Below, piece by piece: positions 44,189 to 54,935 of a stretch of DNA of 64,000 nt (its first letter is position 1; each line of letters begins with the position of its first letter). Position numbers and translations under genes: made by a program. This DNA is from Rhodoferax sp. WC2427 (GTDB lineage: Bacteria; Pseudomonadota; Gammaproteobacteria; Burkholderiales; Burkholderiaceae_C): assembly GCF_040822085.1 (NCBI RefSeq), contig NZ_CP162006.1, forward strand, positions 3,596,001-3,660,000, given 5' to 3'. A model generated the notes under the pieces. It was given only the letters and a program-made list of their open reading frames with translations, was not told the DNA's origin and did no database searches.

Positions 44189-45241
44189 ATGCCCACGCCC
44201 TCGTCTACCCGCAGCCAGCGCATGCAAGCCCCCACCATGCGCGACGTAGCCAAGGCCGCAGGTGTGTCGCAAACGGCGGTGTCGTTTGTGCTCAATGGCC
44301 GGGCCGACAAAGAGATTTCCAAGGACACCAGCGAACGCATCTGGGCCGCCATCCGCGCGCTGGGCTACCGGCCCAATGCGGTGGCGCAAAGCCTGCGGCT
44401 GGGGCGCTCCAGCCTGCTCGGACTGGTGACCGACGAAATCGCCAGCACGCCGTTTGCCGTGGACATCGTACGGGGCGCCCAAGACGCCGCCTGGGCCGGG
44501 GGCCGCATCCTGACGCTGGTCAACACCAACCGCCAAAGTCGGCTGGAGTCCGAGGCCGTGGCCGCACTGGTCCAGCACCAGGTGGAGGGCATCATTTTTG
44601 CCATGATGTACCACCAGGAAATCGTGCTGCCGCCGGTACTGGGCCCGCGGCTGCCGGTGGCGCTGGTGAACTGCTTCAGCGCCGACCCCGCAACCCGCTG
44701 CGTAGTCCCCGACGAAGAGCTGGGCGGCTACACCGCGGTGCAACACCTGGTGCGACACGGCCACCGCCGCATCGGCTTTATCAACAACATCGACCCGATT
44801 CCGGCCACGGCAGGCAGGCTCGCGGGCTACTGCCGTGCGCTCCAAGAGGCGCATATTCCGGCGCGCCCCGAGGCCGTCGCCCAGCAGCCCAGCAGCCAGG
44901 AAGGCGGCTTTGACGGCACTTTGCAGCTGATGGCCCTAACCCCCGCGCCGACCGCGCTGTTTTGTTTCAACGACCAGATGGCCATGGGAGCCTACGCGGC
45001 GCTGCAGACCCTGGGCCTGCGCATTCCCGAAGATGTGTCTGTGGTGGGTTTTGACGACCTGCAGCTTATCGCACCGCACCTGCGGCCCGCACTGACCACC
45101 ATGGCACTGCCGCATTACGCGATGGGCCGCTGGGGGGTGGATGTGCTGTTTGATCCCCCGCAAGGGCCGTCCAAAACGCTGATGGCCTGTGCACTGGTGG
45201 AGCGGGCCTCGGTGGCCGCGCCACGCGATTTGCTATCGTAA
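44189..45241 (+). CDS. LacI-family repressor of the fructan operon
   Basis: A 350-residue LacI/GalR regulator. The helix-turn-helix (MRDVAKAAGVSQTAVSFVLN) lies near residues 14-33 and the hinge helix near RPNAVAQSLR. A type-1 periplasmic-binding core binds the inducer, probably a sugar or sugar phosphate. The ATG at 44189 is chosen; a GTG at 44150 and an ATG at 44222 are other options. It is the last gene of the fructan operon, so it is likely co-transcribed and autoregulated. I could not recognise a LacI operator with confidence in the promoter region before the binding-protein gene. Confidence 0.92.
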   Translation: MPTPSSTRSQRMQAPTMRDVAKAAGVSQTAVSFVLNGRADKEISKDTSERIWAAIRALGYRPNAVAQSLRLGRSSLLGLVTDEIASTPFAVDIVRGAQDAAWAGGRILTLVNTNRQSRLESEAVAALVQHQVEGIIFAMMYHQEIVLPPVLGPRLPVALVNCFSADPATRCVVPDEELGGYTAVQHLVRHGHRRIGFINNIDPIPATAGRLAGYCRALQEAHIPARPEAVAQQPSSQEGGFDGTLQLMALTPAPTALFCFNDQMAMGAYAALQTLGLRIPEDVSVVGFDDLQLIAPHLRPALTTMALPHYAMGRWGVDVLFDPPQGPSKTLMACALVERASVAAPRDLLS

Positions 45242-45286
45242 AAATAGCTGCTTACGCCCATTGCATAAGCGCAAACAGCCGATTTT
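45241..45286. repeat. Dispersed intergenic repeat, copy 4
   Basis: About 46 bp with AAATAGCTGCTTACGCCCAT, TGCATAAGCG and CAGCCGATTTT. It fills the 47-bp gap between the convergent lacI and hisF stop codons. Confidence 0.7.
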
Positions 45287-45288
45287 CT

Positions 45289-46071
<783 letters not shown>

Positions 46072-46089
46072 GGCGGTTTCCAGAAAAAA

Positions 46090-46932
46090 TTAGTCGGGAG
46101 TGACAACGATGAGGCGTTGCCAGCCGGTCCACTCGGCGCCTGCGGCCAGGGTCACCGGCGTGTTGACGTGCGCGGCTTCCACGCACACCATGTGCTTGAA
46201 GCCATCGAACGGCATGTCGGCGATGGCGGCGCATTTGGTCGGGCCGGGGTTCCACACCACCGTCTCGGCGAGTTCCGGGCTTTGGTCGATGCGCAGTTGC
46301 ACCGGGCCATCCACCAGGGTCAGCGGCTCGGCAGCGGCCTGGTAGACGCGGTCGACCTCGCCTTCGAAAATCACCACATCGGTTTCCAGGCGATCGGTCT
46401 GGGCCACGTCATCCCAGTAGGGCTGGCCAGCCAGGCCGCGCAGGTCCAGGCCGGGCAGGTCCTGCACGCGCAGGTAGGTGTGCAAGGCCAGGGCAAAGTC
46501 CAGCGGCTGCGCACCGGTGTTCTGTACGGTAAAGCCCAGCTCCAGCGCGCCCGGTGCCAGGTCGATGCGCAGGGTGGCGCTGAAGGCGTGGGGCCAGAGT
46601 GCCAGCGTGGCGGGGCTGCTGTGCAGTTGCAGCTCGAGCCAGTCTTCGCCGCTGCCAGACGCCGTCCAGGCGGACGTGCGGGCAAAGCCGTGCTTGGGCA
46701 GGGGGCCGCGCATGTTGAACTGCGGAAAGCACACCGGCACGCCACCGCGGATGGCGGTGGCGCCGTCAAATACCGCTTCGGGGCTCAGGTACAGCCGCTC
46801 TACCCCGCCGCTGGTCCACGACAGCACGTGCGCGCCATGCAGCGCCACCAGCACCGCGTCGCCATTGGCGTGGTGCAGGCGCAGGCAGGGTTGGTTCTGG
46901 AAGACTTCGGGACGGGCCTGCAAATCAGACAT
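46090..46932 (-). CDS. D-hexose-6-phosphate mutarotase (aldose-1-epimerase-like, YeaD type)
   Basis: A 280-residue member of the galactose-mutarotase superfamily of the YeaD/D-hexose-6-phosphate 1-epimerase type. Family stretches include [32 protein letters not shown] with the phosphate/sugar-binding Arg, HGFARTSAW with the catalytic His, and [17 protein letters not shown] near the catalytic Glu region. It interconverts alpha and beta anomers of hexose phosphates. It lies inside the his operon, overlapping hisA by 8 bp at MSDLQAR, an unusual position for a sugar enzyme. Confidence 0.88.
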   Translation of the reverse strand: MSDLQARPEVFQNQPCLRLHHANGDAVLVALHGAHVLSWTSGGVERLYLSPEAVFDGATAIRGGVPVCFPQFNMRGPLPKHGFARTSAWTASGSGEDWLELQLHSSPATLALWPHAFSATLRIDLAPGALELGFTVQNTGAQPLDFALALHTYLRVQDLPGLDLRGLAGQPYWDDVAQTDRLETDVVIFEGEVDRVYQAAAEPLTLVDGPVQLRIDQSPELAETVVWNPGPTKCAAIADMPFDGFKHMVCVEAAHVNTPVTLAAGAEWTGWQRLIVVTPD

Positions 46933-47668
46933 CGCCGTAGTTGTCGGCGCGTTCCTGGGCCGACGTGAAATCCAGGTCGCCGGTGTAGATGGCGCGGCCA
47001 CAGATCACGCCTTCGATGCCTTCGTCTTCCACATCCAGCAGGCGCTCGATGTCGGCGATGTTGCTCAGGCCACCCGAGGCGATGACGGGCGTGTGCAGGG
47101 CCTGGGCCAGCTTGACGGTGGCTTCGATGTTGATGCCCGAGAGCATGCCGTCGCGGCCGATGTCGGTGTAGATGAAGGATTCCACGCCGTAGTCCTGGAA
47201 CTTCTTGGCCAGATCGACCACTTCGTGGCCGGTGAGCTTGCTCCAGCCGTCGGTGGCAACCTTGCCGTCCTTGGCATCCAGGCCGACGATGATGTGGCCG
47301 CCAAAGGCGGTGCACGCATCCTGCAAAAAGCCGGGGTTCTTGACCGCGGCGGTGCCGATGATGACGTAGCGCAGGCCCGCGTCGAGGTAGCGCTCGATGG
47401 TGTCCAGGTCGCGGATACCGCCGCCGAGCTGCACGTCGATCTCGCCGCCCACCTCTTTGAGGATCTTGCGGATGGCCATTTCGTTCTTGGGCTTGCCCGC
47501 AAACGCACCGTTCAGGTCCACCAGATGCAGGCGCCGCGCACCCTTGTCGACCCAGCTACGGGCCATGGCGGCGGGATCCTCGCCAAAGGTGGTGGATTGG
47601 TCCATGTCGCCTTGTTTGAGGCGTACGCAGTGGCCGTCTTTCAGATCGATCGCAGGAATAAGAAGCAT
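46925..47668 (-). CDS. hisA: HisA, ProFAR isomerase
   Basis: A 247-residue TIM-barrel isomerase of histidine biosynthesis (ProFAR to PRFAR). It has [17 protein letters not shown] with the catalytic Asp, [15 protein letters not shown] and [12 protein letters not shown] with the second catalytic Asp. Length is normal. It follows hisH and overlaps the mutarotase gene downstream. Confidence 0.96.
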   Translation of the reverse strand: MLLIPAIDLKDGHCVRLKQGDMDQSTTFGEDPAAMARSWVDKGARRLHLVDLNGAFAGKPKNEMAIRKILKEVGGEIDVQLGGGIRDLDTIERYLDAGLRYVIIGTAAVKNPGFLQDACTAFGGHIIVGLDAKDGKVATDGWSKLTGHEVVDLAKKFQDYGVESFIYTDIGRDGMLSGINIEATVKLAQALHTPVIASGGLSNIADIERLLDVEDEGIEGVICGRAIYTGDLDFTSAQERADNYGDV

Positions 47669-47714
47669 GGTGCCGTGAACAGCGGGTTAGTGGAGAAATA
47701 TTCCGAAAGTGGAA

Positions 47715-48380
47715 TCAGGGAGACCAGTGGAGGAAGTTGCGGTAAAGAGCCAATCCGTGTTCGGCGCTCTTCTCTGGGTGGAATTGTGTCGCAAAAATAT
47801 TATCACGCGCAATGGCCGCGCTAAACGCCGCGCCGTACTCCGTCAAGCCTGCGCTGTGGCGCGCATCCGACGGATCAGCGTAAAAACTATGCACAAAGTA
47901 GAAGTAGCTGTCGTCCGGCACCTCGCCCCACACCGGGTGGCGCTGGCCGCCGTGGACCTGCTGGCGCACCTGGTTCCAGCCCATTTGCGGCACCTTGAAG
48001 CGGCTGCCATCGGCCTGCAGGCGGCCCGCCAGGTCAAAACGGCGCACGGTGCCGGGGATCAGGCCCAGGCCGGGGGTGTCTTGCTCTTCGCTGTGGTCCA
48101 GCAGCATCTGCATGCCCACGCACACGCCCATCAGCGGCTTGTTGCGGGCGGCATCCAGCACGGCTTCTTTCAAACCCGAATCGTGCAACTCGCGCATGCA
48201 GTCGCGCATGGCCCCCTGGCCGGGCAGCACGACGCGCTCGGCGGCGAACACGTCTTCGGGGCGGGAGGTGACCACCACCTGGTAGCCGCTGGCCGCGGCC
48301 ACATGCATCACGGCTTGCGATACAGAAAACAGGTTGCCCATGCCGTAGTCCACCACGGCGACGGTTTTATTTGCTATCAA
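47715..48380 (-). CDS. hisH: HisH, imidazole glycerol phosphate synthase glutaminase subunit
   Basis: A 221-residue class-I glutamine amidotransferase that feeds ammonia to HisF. The catalytic Cys is in [10 protein letters not shown] and the His-Glu pair in FHPEKS. The start codon region overlaps a copy of the dispersed repeat (48371-48428). The 57-bp gap to hisB contains that repeat, so it is the only sizeable spacer inside this otherwise tight his run. Confidence 0.96.
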   Translation of the reverse strand: MIANKTVAVVDYGMGNLFSVSQAVMHVAAASGYQVVVTSRPEDVFAAERVVLPGQGAMRDCMRELHDSGLKEAVLDAARNKPLMGVCVGMQMLLDHSEEQDTPGLGLIPGTVRRFDLAGRLQADGSRFKVPQMGWNQVRQQVHGGQRHPVWGEVPDDSYFYFVHSFYADPSDARHSAGLTEYGAAFSAAIARDNIFATQFHPEKSAEHGLALYRNFLHWSP

Positions 48381-48428
48381 TTTGATTGCTGCTTGTGCAG
48401 GAGGAATGAGCGGTAGGGCCCGATTTTA
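48371..48428. repeat. Dispersed intergenic repeat, copy 5 (diverged)
   Basis: About 58 bp with TTGATTGCTGCTTGTGCAGG, GAATGAGCGGTAGGGCCC and GATTTTA. It is more diverged than the others but keeps the TGCTT, GAATGAGCGGTAG and ATTTT blocks. It covers the hisB-hisH spacer and the first hisH codons. Confidence 0.5.
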
Positions 48429-48437
48429 CTTAAAACC

Positions 48438-49037
48438 TTACAGAGAACCCTTGGTGGACGGGATCATGCCCACCGAGCGCGGGTCCAGCTCCAGCGCAGA
48501 GCGCAGCGCCCGGGCGAAGGCCTTGAACACGGTTTCGGCCTGGTGGTGCGCGTTCACGCCCTTCAGGTTGTCGATGTGCAGGGTGACAAACGCATGGTTG
48601 GCAAAGCCCTGGAAGAACTCGTAGGTCAGCTGGCTGTCGAAGCCGCCAATCATGCCGCTGGTGAAGGGCACGTGCATTTCCAGGCCCGGGCGGCCCGAGA
48701 AGTCGATCACCACGCGGCTCAGCGCTTCGTCCAGCGGCACGTAGGCGTGGCCGTAGCGGCGGATGCCTTTTTTGTCGCCCACCGCCTTGTGCACGGCCTG
48801 GCCCAGGGTGATGCCCACGTCTTCCACGGTGTGGTGGCCGTCGATGTGCAGGTCGCCTACGCAGGCGATGTCCAGGTCGATCAGGCCGTGGCGGGCGATC
48901 TGGTCCAGCATGTGGTCGAAGAAGCCGATGCCGGTGTGCAGCGTGGACTTGCCGGTGCCGTCCAGGTTGAGCTTGACGGTGATTTGGGTTTCAGCGGTGT
49001 TGCGGCTGACTTCGGCGGTGCGTTGGGTCGTGGTCAT
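48438..49037 (-). CDS. hisB: HisB, imidazoleglycerol-phosphate dehydratase (monofunctional)
   Basis: A 199-residue IGPD that removes water from imidazole glycerol phosphate. Manganese-binding histidine motifs HHTVED and HHQAE are intact, along with [16 protein letters not shown]. It lacks the histidinol-phosphatase domain found in enteric HisB, as expected outside the enterics. The ATG at 49037 overlaps the hisC stop as ATGA. Confidence 0.96.
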   Translation of the reverse strand: MTTTQRTAEVSRNTAETQITVKLNLDGTGKSTLHTGIGFFDHMLDQIARHGLIDLDIACVGDLHIDGHHTVEDVGITLGQAVHKAVGDKKGIRRYGHAYVPLDEALSRVVIDFSGRPGLEMHVPFTSGMIGGFDSQLTYEFFQGFANHAFVTLHIDNLKGVNAHHQAETVFKAFARALRSALELDPRSVGMIPSTKGSL

Positions 49038-50098
49038 AAAGATTTTTGGAAGGCGGCCAGCATGCGCAAATTCTCTTCGGCGGTGCCGACGGTGATGCGC
49101 ACGCAATTGAGCAGCAAGGGATGCATTTTAGAAACGTTCTTGACCAGCACGCCCTGGGCTTTCATACCGTCGAAGGTTTTGGCCGCATCGGGCACCCGCA
49201 CCAGCAGCATATTCGCGTCGCTGGGCCAGACTTTCACGCCCGGCAACACCCCAAGTGCTACTGTAATAATAGCGCGCTGCGCCCGTATCTCCTGCGCCTG
49301 GGCCGCAAACTCCTCTAAATGCGCCAGGGCGAACAGCGCGCACTCGCAGTTCAGCACGCTGACGTTGTAGGGCGGGCGCACCTTGTCGATCTCGGCCACC
49401 AGCGCCTGCGGGCCGATCAGGTAACCCAGCCGCACCCCGGCCAGGCCGAACTTGCTCAGGGTGCGCATCAGCAGCACGTGGGGGTGGCGGGTGAGCCTGT
49501 CCAGATAGGTTTTACTGGAAAACGGCTGGTAGGCCTCGTCGATCACCACCAGGCCGGGCGCGGCTTCGATGATCTGCTCGATCGCCGCGTCATCCCAGAG
49601 GTTGGCCGTAGGGTTGTTCGGGTAGGCCAGGTAGACGATGACGGGCTGGTGCTGCGCAATCGCGGCCAGCATGGCGGGTGTGTCCAGCTCGAAGTCTGCC
49701 GTCAAGGGCACGCCCACAAAGTCCAGGCCCAGCAACTGCGCGGCCATGCCGTACATCACAAAGCCCGGCACCGGGGCCAGCACCGTAGCCCCCGGGCGGC
49801 GGCAGGAGATGGCCAGCAGGTTGATGATTTCGTCGGAACCGTTGCCCAGAATCAGCCCGTAGCCCGCAGGCAGGCCGGTGTGGGCGGCCAGCACCTGGCG
49901 CAAGAAGTCCACCCGGCCATCGGGGTAGCGGTTCAGCGCCACCTCGCCCAGGCGCTGGCCCAGTGCGGCCTGCAGGGCGGGCGGCAGCCGGTGCGGGTTT
50001 TCCATCGCGTCCAGCTTGACCATGCCGGTGGCATCCTGCACCACGTAGGATTGCATGGCGCGGACGTCGGGGCGGAGGGTGTCTAGGGGGTTTCTCAT
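49034..50098 (-). CDS. hisC: HisC, histidinol-phosphate aminotransferase
   Basis: A 354-residue class-I/II PLP aminotransferase. The PLP lysine lies in [15 protein letters not shown]. Other signatures are [22 protein letters not shown] and DEAYQPFS. The ATG at 50098 (MRNPLDTL) is preferred over an in-frame ATG at 50125 that would run into the upstream transporter gene. It is coupled to hisB by ATGA. The expected upstream partner hisD is absent, and a transporter gene lies 7 bp upstream instead. Confidence 0.95.
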   Translation of the reverse strand: MRNPLDTLRPDVRAMQSYVVQDATGMVKLDAMENPHRLPPALQAALGQRLGEVALNRYPDGRVDFLRQVLAAHTGLPAGYGLILGNGSDEIINLLAISCRRPGATVLAPVPGFVMYGMAAQLLGLDFVGVPLTADFELDTPAMLAAIAQHQPVIVYLAYPNNPTANLWDDAAIEQIIEAAPGLVVIDEAYQPFSSKTYLDRLTRHPHVLLMRTLSKFGLAGVRLGYLIGPQALVAEIDKVRPPYNVSVLNCECALFALAHLEEFAAQAQEIRAQRAIITVALGVLPGVKVWPSDANMLLVRVPDAAKTFDGMKAQGVLVKNVSKMHPLLLNCVRITVGTAEENLRMLAAFQKSL

Positions 50099-50105
50099 AG
50101 GGCGC

Positions 50106-51074
50106 TTAAATGGGTCTTTTGGCATAGCGCTGCGCCAATACCGCGCAGACCATCAACTGGATTTGGTGGAAGATCATCAAGGGCAGCAGCATCACGCCCA
50201 CCACGGGCGCGGCAAACAGCACCTTGGCCATGGGTACGCCGCTGGCCAGGCTCTTTTTGGAGCCGCAAAAGACAATGGTGATCTGGTCCTCTGGCGAGAA
50301 ACCCAGCAGGCGGCCCAGCCGGGTGGTCAGGGCCAGCACCAGGGCCAGCAGCACGCAGCTGGCCACCACCACGCCCAGCAAAATGGGCAGCGGCACCTGC
50401 TTCCACAGGCCCTCGATCACCGCCGCGCTGAACGCGGTGTAAACCACCAGCAAAATCGAGCCCTGGTCGACAAACTTCAGCCCGGCGGCGTGCTTTTTCA
50501 CAAAGCCGCCCACCCAGGGCTGCAGCAGTTGGCCCAGCACAAACGGCAGCATCAGCTGCAGCATGATGCGCCCCACCGCCTCCAGCTCGCCCGCACCCGA
50601 CACCCCGCCCGGCACCACCAGCCAGCCCACCAGCAGCGGCGTGATGAACACCCCGATCAGGCTGGACGCCGAGGCGCTGCACACCGCCGCCGACACATTG
50701 CCGCGCGCCATGGCGGTAAAGGCAATCGCCGACTGCACGGTGGCGGGCAAGGTGCATAAAAACAGCATGCCCAGCGCCAGATCGGGCGTGAGCATGGCCG
50801 CGAACAACGGCTTGAGCAGCAGGCCCAGCACCGGAAACAGCGCAAACGTGCAGCCCAGCACCAGCAGGTGCAGCCGCCAATGGCTGATGCCCGCCACCAC
50901 CGCCGCCCGCGACAGCTTGGCCCCATGCAAAAAGAACAGCAGCGCGATCGCCGCCGTGGTGAGCCACTCAAACCCCCGCGCCACCGCGCCCTGGGCGGGC
51001 CACAGGCTGGCCAGGGTGATCACGGCGATCAGGAGCAGGGTGAAGTTGTCGGGGAGGAAGCGGGGGCGGATCAT
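50106..51074 (-). CDS. Bile acid:sodium symporter family transporter (YfeH-like)
   Basis: A 322-residue inner-membrane protein with about ten hydrophobic segments, of the SBF-like/BASS superfamily. The N-terminal PDNFTLLLIAVITLASLWPA, the LLFFLHGAKLSR turn and the FCGSKKSLASGVPMA region match the YfeH subgroup, whose substrates are not well defined. It lies 7 bp before hisC and may be co-transcribed with the his genes, though a functional link to histidine is not evident. Confidence 0.88.
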   Translation of the reverse strand: MIRPRFLPDNFTLLLIAVITLASLWPAQGAVARGFEWLTTAAIALLFFLHGAKLSRAAVVAGISHWRLHLLVLGCTFALFPVLGLLLKPLFAAMLTPDLALGMLFLCTLPATVQSAIAFTAMARGNVSAAVCSASASSLIGVFITPLLVGWLVVPGGVSGAGELEAVGRIMLQLMLPFVLGQLLQPWVGGFVKKHAAGLKFVDQGSILLVVYTAFSAAVIEGLWKQVPLPILLGVVVASCVLLALVLALTTRLGRLLGFSPEDQITIVFCGSKKSLASGVPMAKVLFAAPVVGVMLLPLMIFHQIQLMVCAVLAQRYAKRPI

Positions 51075-51090
51075 GGAATTCGGTCAAACG

Positions 51091-51144
51091 CTATTTTTTA
51101 TATAGCTGCTTACGCTGATTGAATGGGCGGTAGAGGGCTATTTT
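51091..51144. repeat. Dispersed intergenic repeat, copy 6
   Basis: About 54 bp with TATAGCTGCTTACGCTGATT, GAATGGGCGGTAGAGG and GCTATTTT, one of the best-conserved copies. It spans the gap between the Nudix gene end (whose last codons it provides) and the transporter start. Confidence 0.7.
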
Positions 51145-51962
51145 ATGTGTAACTGGCGGTGGGCTTCCAGGTAGTCCGCCAGGATCAGGGTGGCATCGTC
51201 GGTGAACGCACCCTGCGCCAGTTGCTGTAGCAGTTCGGCCGGGTCCAGCAGGGCAAAGGCCTGCACCTCACCGTCCTGGTTCTGCGGCTCCAGGCCTGCG
51301 GGCACGGTGCAGGCATACCAGTGGATATGCTCCACCACGTAGCCCGCGCCGCCACAGTCGGTGCTGGGGCGGCGGGTGGTGAGTTGGCCGCCGGGGCGCA
51401 GCGCCTGCAGCGTGGGCAGGCGCAGACCGGCCTCTTCCCAGGTTTCGCGCTCCAAAGCCGTGTCCAGGTTGTCGGCGGCAGCCACCATGCCGCCGACCAG
51501 GGTGTCCCACAGGCCGGGATCGTTGGGCTTGGTGAGGGCGCGTTGCTGCACCCAGACCCGGCCATCGGGCGCGTCCGCCACCAGGTGCACGGCACGGGTG
51601 GTGAGCCCCAGGGCGCGCACCACGGCCCGCTCCACGGTGGCAACGATCTGGCCGTCGGCAGCGGGCACGGCCAGTTGCTCGTCGCGCCATGCGGCGGCCA
51701 GGCCCGCATCGCGCAGGGCGTGGGCCAGGTGCGCCAGGCTGTTGGTGGCGTCGCCCTGCAGTTGCCACCCTGCCACGCCGCTTTGCTCCACTTTCAAGAG
51801 CACTCTGTGCAGGTAGGGTAAGCGCAGGCGGTCGATTTGGTGCATGAACTCTGGCTCGACCGAGCCGATCTGCGCCGCACCCACCCACAGCGGTGCACGG
51901 GGGCGCCGCGGAGGCTGATCGGCATCGGCGCGCAGGCGGGCCAACCAACTCGGCAGGTTCAT
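51138..51962 (-). CDS. Nudix hydrolase with DUF4743-like N-terminal domain
   Basis: A 274-residue protein. The N-terminal ~115 residues resemble the DUF4743 region found in Tnr3-type thiamine-pyrophosphate-processing Nudix proteins. The C-terminal Nudix fold carries GGMVAAADNLDTALERETWE followed by EAG; the second-glycine-plus-six Glu is Asp here, and REXXEE is preserved as RETWEE. The ATG at 51962 overlaps the qor stop as ATGA. The open frame continues upstream antisense-like through the qor gene and is not coding there. The substrate is unknown; a thiamine diphosphate derivative is possible. Confidence 0.88.
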   Translation of the reverse strand: MNLPSWLARLRADADQPPRRPRAPLWVGAAQIGSVEPEFMHQIDRLRLPYLHRVLLKVEQSGVAGWQLQGDATNSLAHLAHALRDAGLAAAWRDEQLAVPAADGQIVATVERAVVRALGLTTRAVHLVADAPDGRVWVQQRALTKPNDPGLWDTLVGGMVAAADNLDTALERETWEEAGLRLPTLQALRPGGQLTTRRPSTDCGGAGYVVEHIHWYACTVPAGLEPQNQDGEVQAFALLDPAELLQQLAQGAFTDDATLILADYLEAHRQLHIK

Positions 51963-52945
51963 AGCGTGAGGATGGTGCAGCCGGTGGTTTTGCGGGCTTC
52001 CAGGTCGCGGTGGGCCTGTTGCACGTCGGCCAGGGCGTAGCGTTGGCCGATATGGATCTGCACCTGGCCGCTGGCCACCACGGCAAACAGGTCGTCGGCC
52101 ATGGCCTGGGTGCTTTCGCGGGTGGTGATATGGCTGAACAGGGTGGCCCGCGTGAGGTACAGCGAGCCCTTGGCACCGAGGATGCCGGGCGCAAACGGTG
52201 GCACCGGGCCGGACGCGTTGCCAAACGACGCCAGCAGGCCGAAGGGGCGTAGACAGTCCAGCGATTTCTCGAAAGTGTCTTTGCCCACCGAGTCGTAAAC
52301 CACCTTGACGCCTTGTCCGCCGGTGATCTCCTTGACCCGGGCGACAAAGTCTTCTGCTGCGTAATTGATAGCGTATGCCGCCCCATTGGCGAGCGCCAGG
52401 GCACATTTCTCTGCCGAACCCGCGGTGCCGATGAGCTGCAGGCCCAGGGCCTTGGCCCACTGGCTGGCGATCAGGCCCACCCCCCCGGCGGCGGCGTGGA
52501 ACAGCACAAAGTCGCCGGGCTGCAGGCCACCCTGGGGCAGGGTTTTCTTCAGCAGGTACTGTGCCGTCAGGCCCTTGAGCATCATGGCCGCGCCGGTGTC
52601 GAAGCCGATGGCATCGGGCAGCTTGCAGACGCAGGTGGCGGGCATCACGCGGCGCTCGCAGTAGCTGCCGGGCGGGTTGCTGGCGTAGGCGGCGCGGTCG
52701 CCCACCTGCAGGTGGGTCACGCCCTCGCCCACCGCCTCGACCACCCCGGCGGCCTCCATGCCCAGCTGCACCGGCAGGTTCTGCGGGTACAGGCCGCTGC
52801 GCTGGTACACGTCGATGAAGTTCAGGCCGATGGCGTGGTGGCGGATGCGGATCTGGCCCGGGCCGGGCTCGCCCACGTCGACGTCGGTCAGGGTCAACAC
52901 TTCGGGGCCACCGTGCTGGTGGATCTGGATGGCTTGGCTGCGCAT
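51959..52945 (-). CDS. NADPH:quinone oxidoreductase (MDR family)
   Basis: A 328-residue zinc-independent medium-chain dehydrogenase of the quinone-reductase type. Conserved parts are the N-terminal IGLNFIDVYQRSGLYP, GMEAAGVVEAVGEGV and the nucleotide-binding FHAAAGGVGLIASQWAKAL. These enzymes reduce quinones or alkenals with NADPH. It is divergent from an EamA transporter gene (about 65 bp apart) and overlaps the Nudix gene. Confidence 0.94.
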   Translation of the reverse strand: MRSQAIQIHQHGGPEVLTLTDVDVGEPGPGQIRIRHHAIGLNFIDVYQRSGLYPQNLPVQLGMEAAGVVEAVGEGVTHLQVGDRAAYASNPPGSYCERRVMPATCVCKLPDAIGFDTGAAMMLKGLTAQYLLKKTLPQGGLQPGDFVLFHAAAGGVGLIASQWAKALGLQLIGTAGSAEKCALALANGAAYAINYAAEDFVARVKEITGGQGVKVVYDSVGKDTFEKSLDCLRPFGLLASFGNASGPVPPFAPGILGAKGSLYLTRATLFSHITTRESTQAMADDLFAVVASGQVQIHIGQRYALADVQQAHRDLEARKTTGCTILTL

Positions 52946-53010
52946 AGGGAAAAGCTCCTGAAATGGGTTCGGCAGGATGGTGCCATGAAAGCCCAGGTAA
53001 AGTGCGCGGC

Positions 53011-53910
53011 ATGCAAGAACGCCTTACTTTTCGCACCGCCCTGCTGCTGGCCTTTGGCCCCCTGATGTGGGCGGGCAATGCGGTGGTGGGCCGGGTGGTC
53101 CACACCCTGGTGCCGCCCATCACCCTGAACTTTCTGCGCTGGGCGCTGGCGTTTGCGATTTTGCTGCCCTTGGGCGGTTGGGTTTTGAAGCGCGGCAGCG
53201 GGCTGTGGCCGTACTGGCGGCGGTTTGCGCTGCTGGGGCTGCTGGGCGTGGGTCTGTACAACGCGCTGCAGTACATGGCGCTACAGACCTCCAGCCCGAT
53301 CAACGTGACCCTGGTGGGGGCCAGCCTGCCGATGTGCATGCTGGTGGTGGGTGCGCTGTTTTTCGGGGCCAGCGTGTCGCGCCAGCAGGTGCTGGGCGCG
53401 CTGCTGTCGCTGGCCGGGGTGCTGCTGGTGCTGAGCCGGGGCGAATGGCAGCAACTGCTGGGCCTGCGCCTGGTGCTGGGCGATGTGTTCATGCTGCTGG
53501 CCACGGTGTCGTGGGCGTTTTATAGCTGGCAGCTGACCCTGCCGCGCGACCCACCCACCGTCCGCGCCGACTGGGCGGCGTTTTTGCTGGCGCAGATCAC
53601 GTTTGGCCTGCTGTGGTCGGGCGGCATGACGGCGGTGGAATGGGGCCTGGGTGCCGCCCCCATCCAATGGGGCTGGACGCTGGCCGCCGCGCTGGTGTTT
53701 GTGGCCGTGGGCCCGGCGGTGCTGGCCTACCGCGCCTGGGGCGCCGGCATGCAGCGGGTGGGGCCGAACGTGGCCGGGTTGTTCATCAACCTCACGCCGC
53801 TGTTTGCCACGGTGCTGTCGGCCGCGTTTCTGGGCGAATGGCCGCACCTGTACCACGGGCTGGCATTTGCGCTGATCGTCGGCGGGATCTGGGTGTCGGC
53901 GCGGCGCTGA
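53011..53910 (+). CDS. EamA/DMT-family transporter
   Basis: A 299-residue drug/metabolite-transporter superfamily protein with ten hydrophobic segments in two EamA repeats. The N-terminal MWAGNAVVGRVVHTLVPPI and LRWALAF motifs and the second-repeat NLTPLFATVLSAAFLGEW are typical. The ATG at 53011 (MQERLTF) gives the normal start. The substrate is unknown; many relatives export amino acids or metabolites. Confidence 0.92.
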   Translation: MQERLTFRTALLLAFGPLMWAGNAVVGRVVHTLVPPITLNFLRWALAFAILLPLGGWVLKRGSGLWPYWRRFALLGLLGVGLYNALQYMALQTSSPINVTLVGASLPMCMLVVGALFFGASVSRQQVLGALLSLAGVLLVLSRGEWQQLLGLRLVLGDVFMLLATVSWAFYSWQLTLPRDPPTVRADWAAFLLAQITFGLLWSGGMTAVEWGLGAAPIQWGWTLAAALVFVAVGPAVLAYRAWGAGMQRVGPNVAGLFINLTPLFATVLSAAFLGEWPHLYHGLAFALIVGGIWVSARR

Positions 53911-53966
53911 CGCTACACATTCAGGAGCTGCTCATGCTTATGGAATAAGCGCTGGCGGCCTAAAAA
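53911..53966. repeat. Dispersed intergenic repeat, copy 7
   Basis: About 56 bp with GAGCTGCTCATGCTTATGG, AATAAGCGCTGGCGGCC and TAAAAA. It lies between the convergent EamA and polysaccharide deacetylase genes. Confidence 0.6.
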
Positions 53967-53969
53967 GCA

Positions 53970-54935
53970 TCAGGTTTTCCAGAGGTTCCCGGCAAAGCGC
54001 GCGCCAAAGCGCAGCTTGCTGCGGTCCCACGGCGTGAAACGCGGGATCTGGAACACATCGGTGCCCGCACGCGACGCACCCCAGGTGGTGGACACGGCGG
54101 CGTCAAAGCCCAGGTCGCGCACGATTTGCACGCTCTCGGGCGAGTAGTCGGTGCCCGGCTTGCCGTTGGGGTAGGCGAACAGGCCGACGCGTTCGCCCAG
54201 CAGTTGCTCCAGGCGCAGGCGGCTCTCATAGATCTCGGCCCGCGCGGCATCGGCGCTGAGGGTGGCCAGGATGGGGTGGGTGCGGGTGTGGGCCCCGATT
54301 TGCATGCCCGCCTGGCGCAGTTCGCGCACCTGCTGCGAGGTCATCATCAGGTCGGTGGGCGGCTGCACCTCGGCACAGTCGGCGATCTGCAGGGTCAGGG
54401 CGTGGCGCTGGGCCACGGGCAGGTATTTGATCTGGCCGATGATGGCCCCGATGGCGCTGCGCTTGTCGGCGGGGCTGGCGATGGTGTGCAGACCTAAATC
54501 ACCGGTGCCATCGGGCTTGGCGACGCTGCGCAGATCCAGCTGGGCCGCACGGCAGCCGCGCACCGACTCGATCACGGTGTCGTTCCACATGCGGCCGCCG
54601 TCCAGGAAGTCGGTGGCAATGAAAAAGGTGGCGGGGAGGCCATGGCGCGCCAGGATGGGCTGGGCCTGGGTACGGTTGTCGGCGTAGCCGTCGTCGAAGG
54701 TGATGGCCACGGCCCGCTCGGGCAGCGTGCCGTCTTGCAGCCGGCGGGCCGCCTGGTCCAGCGGCAGCACATTGCACCAGGATTTCATCCAGCGGCAGAT
54801 GGCATCGAACGTGGTGGCATCCACCTCGCCCGGAAAGATGGGGTCGGGCTCGGGCAGCACGCGGTGGAAGATGAGCACCGACAGGCGGCCCCGCGCTCCC
54901 GCTGGAGACAGGGGCTTGAGCAGCGTTTTAAACAT
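53970..54935 (-). CDS. Polysaccharide deacetylase (NodB-type)
   Basis: A 321-residue carbohydrate esterase family 4-type enzyme that removes acetyl groups from N-acetylated sugars. The NodB-domain motifs are VAITFDDGYADN with the catalytic/metal Asp pair, HTRTHP with metal His, and a C-terminal LFAYPNGK. The ATG at 54935 (MFKTLLK) begins an N-terminal region typical of exopolysaccharide-locus deacetylases; it overlaps the ligase stop by 8 bp. It probably modifies the exopolysaccharide made by the neighbouring glycosyltransferases. Confidence 0.9.
   Translation of the reverse strand: MFKTLLKPLSPAGARGRLSVLIFHRVLPEPDPIFPGEVDATTFDAICRWMKSWCNVLPLDQAARRLQDGTLPERAVAITFDDGYADNRTQAQPILARHGLPATFFIATDFLDGGRMWNDTVIESVRGCRAAQLDLRSVAKPDGTGDLGLHTIASPADKRSAIGAIIGQIKYLPVAQRHALTLQIADCAEVQPPTDLMMTSQQVRELRQAGMQIGAHTRTHPILATLSADAARAEIYESRLRLEQLLGERVGLFAYPNGKPGTDYSPESVQIVRDLGFDAAVSTTWGASRAGTDVFQIPRFTPWDRSKLRFGARFAGNLWKT

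Noticed and set aside
49250..49300. A resemblance to the dispersed repeat inside hisC
   Set aside because: Only a short stretch is shared and it encodes normal HisC sequence; too weak to call a copy.
51138..53504. A 788-residue minus-strand frame spanning the Nudix and quinone oxidoreductase region
   Set aside because: Only its C-terminal 274 residues form a real protein; the rest runs in the wrong frame through qor and antisense to the EamA gene.
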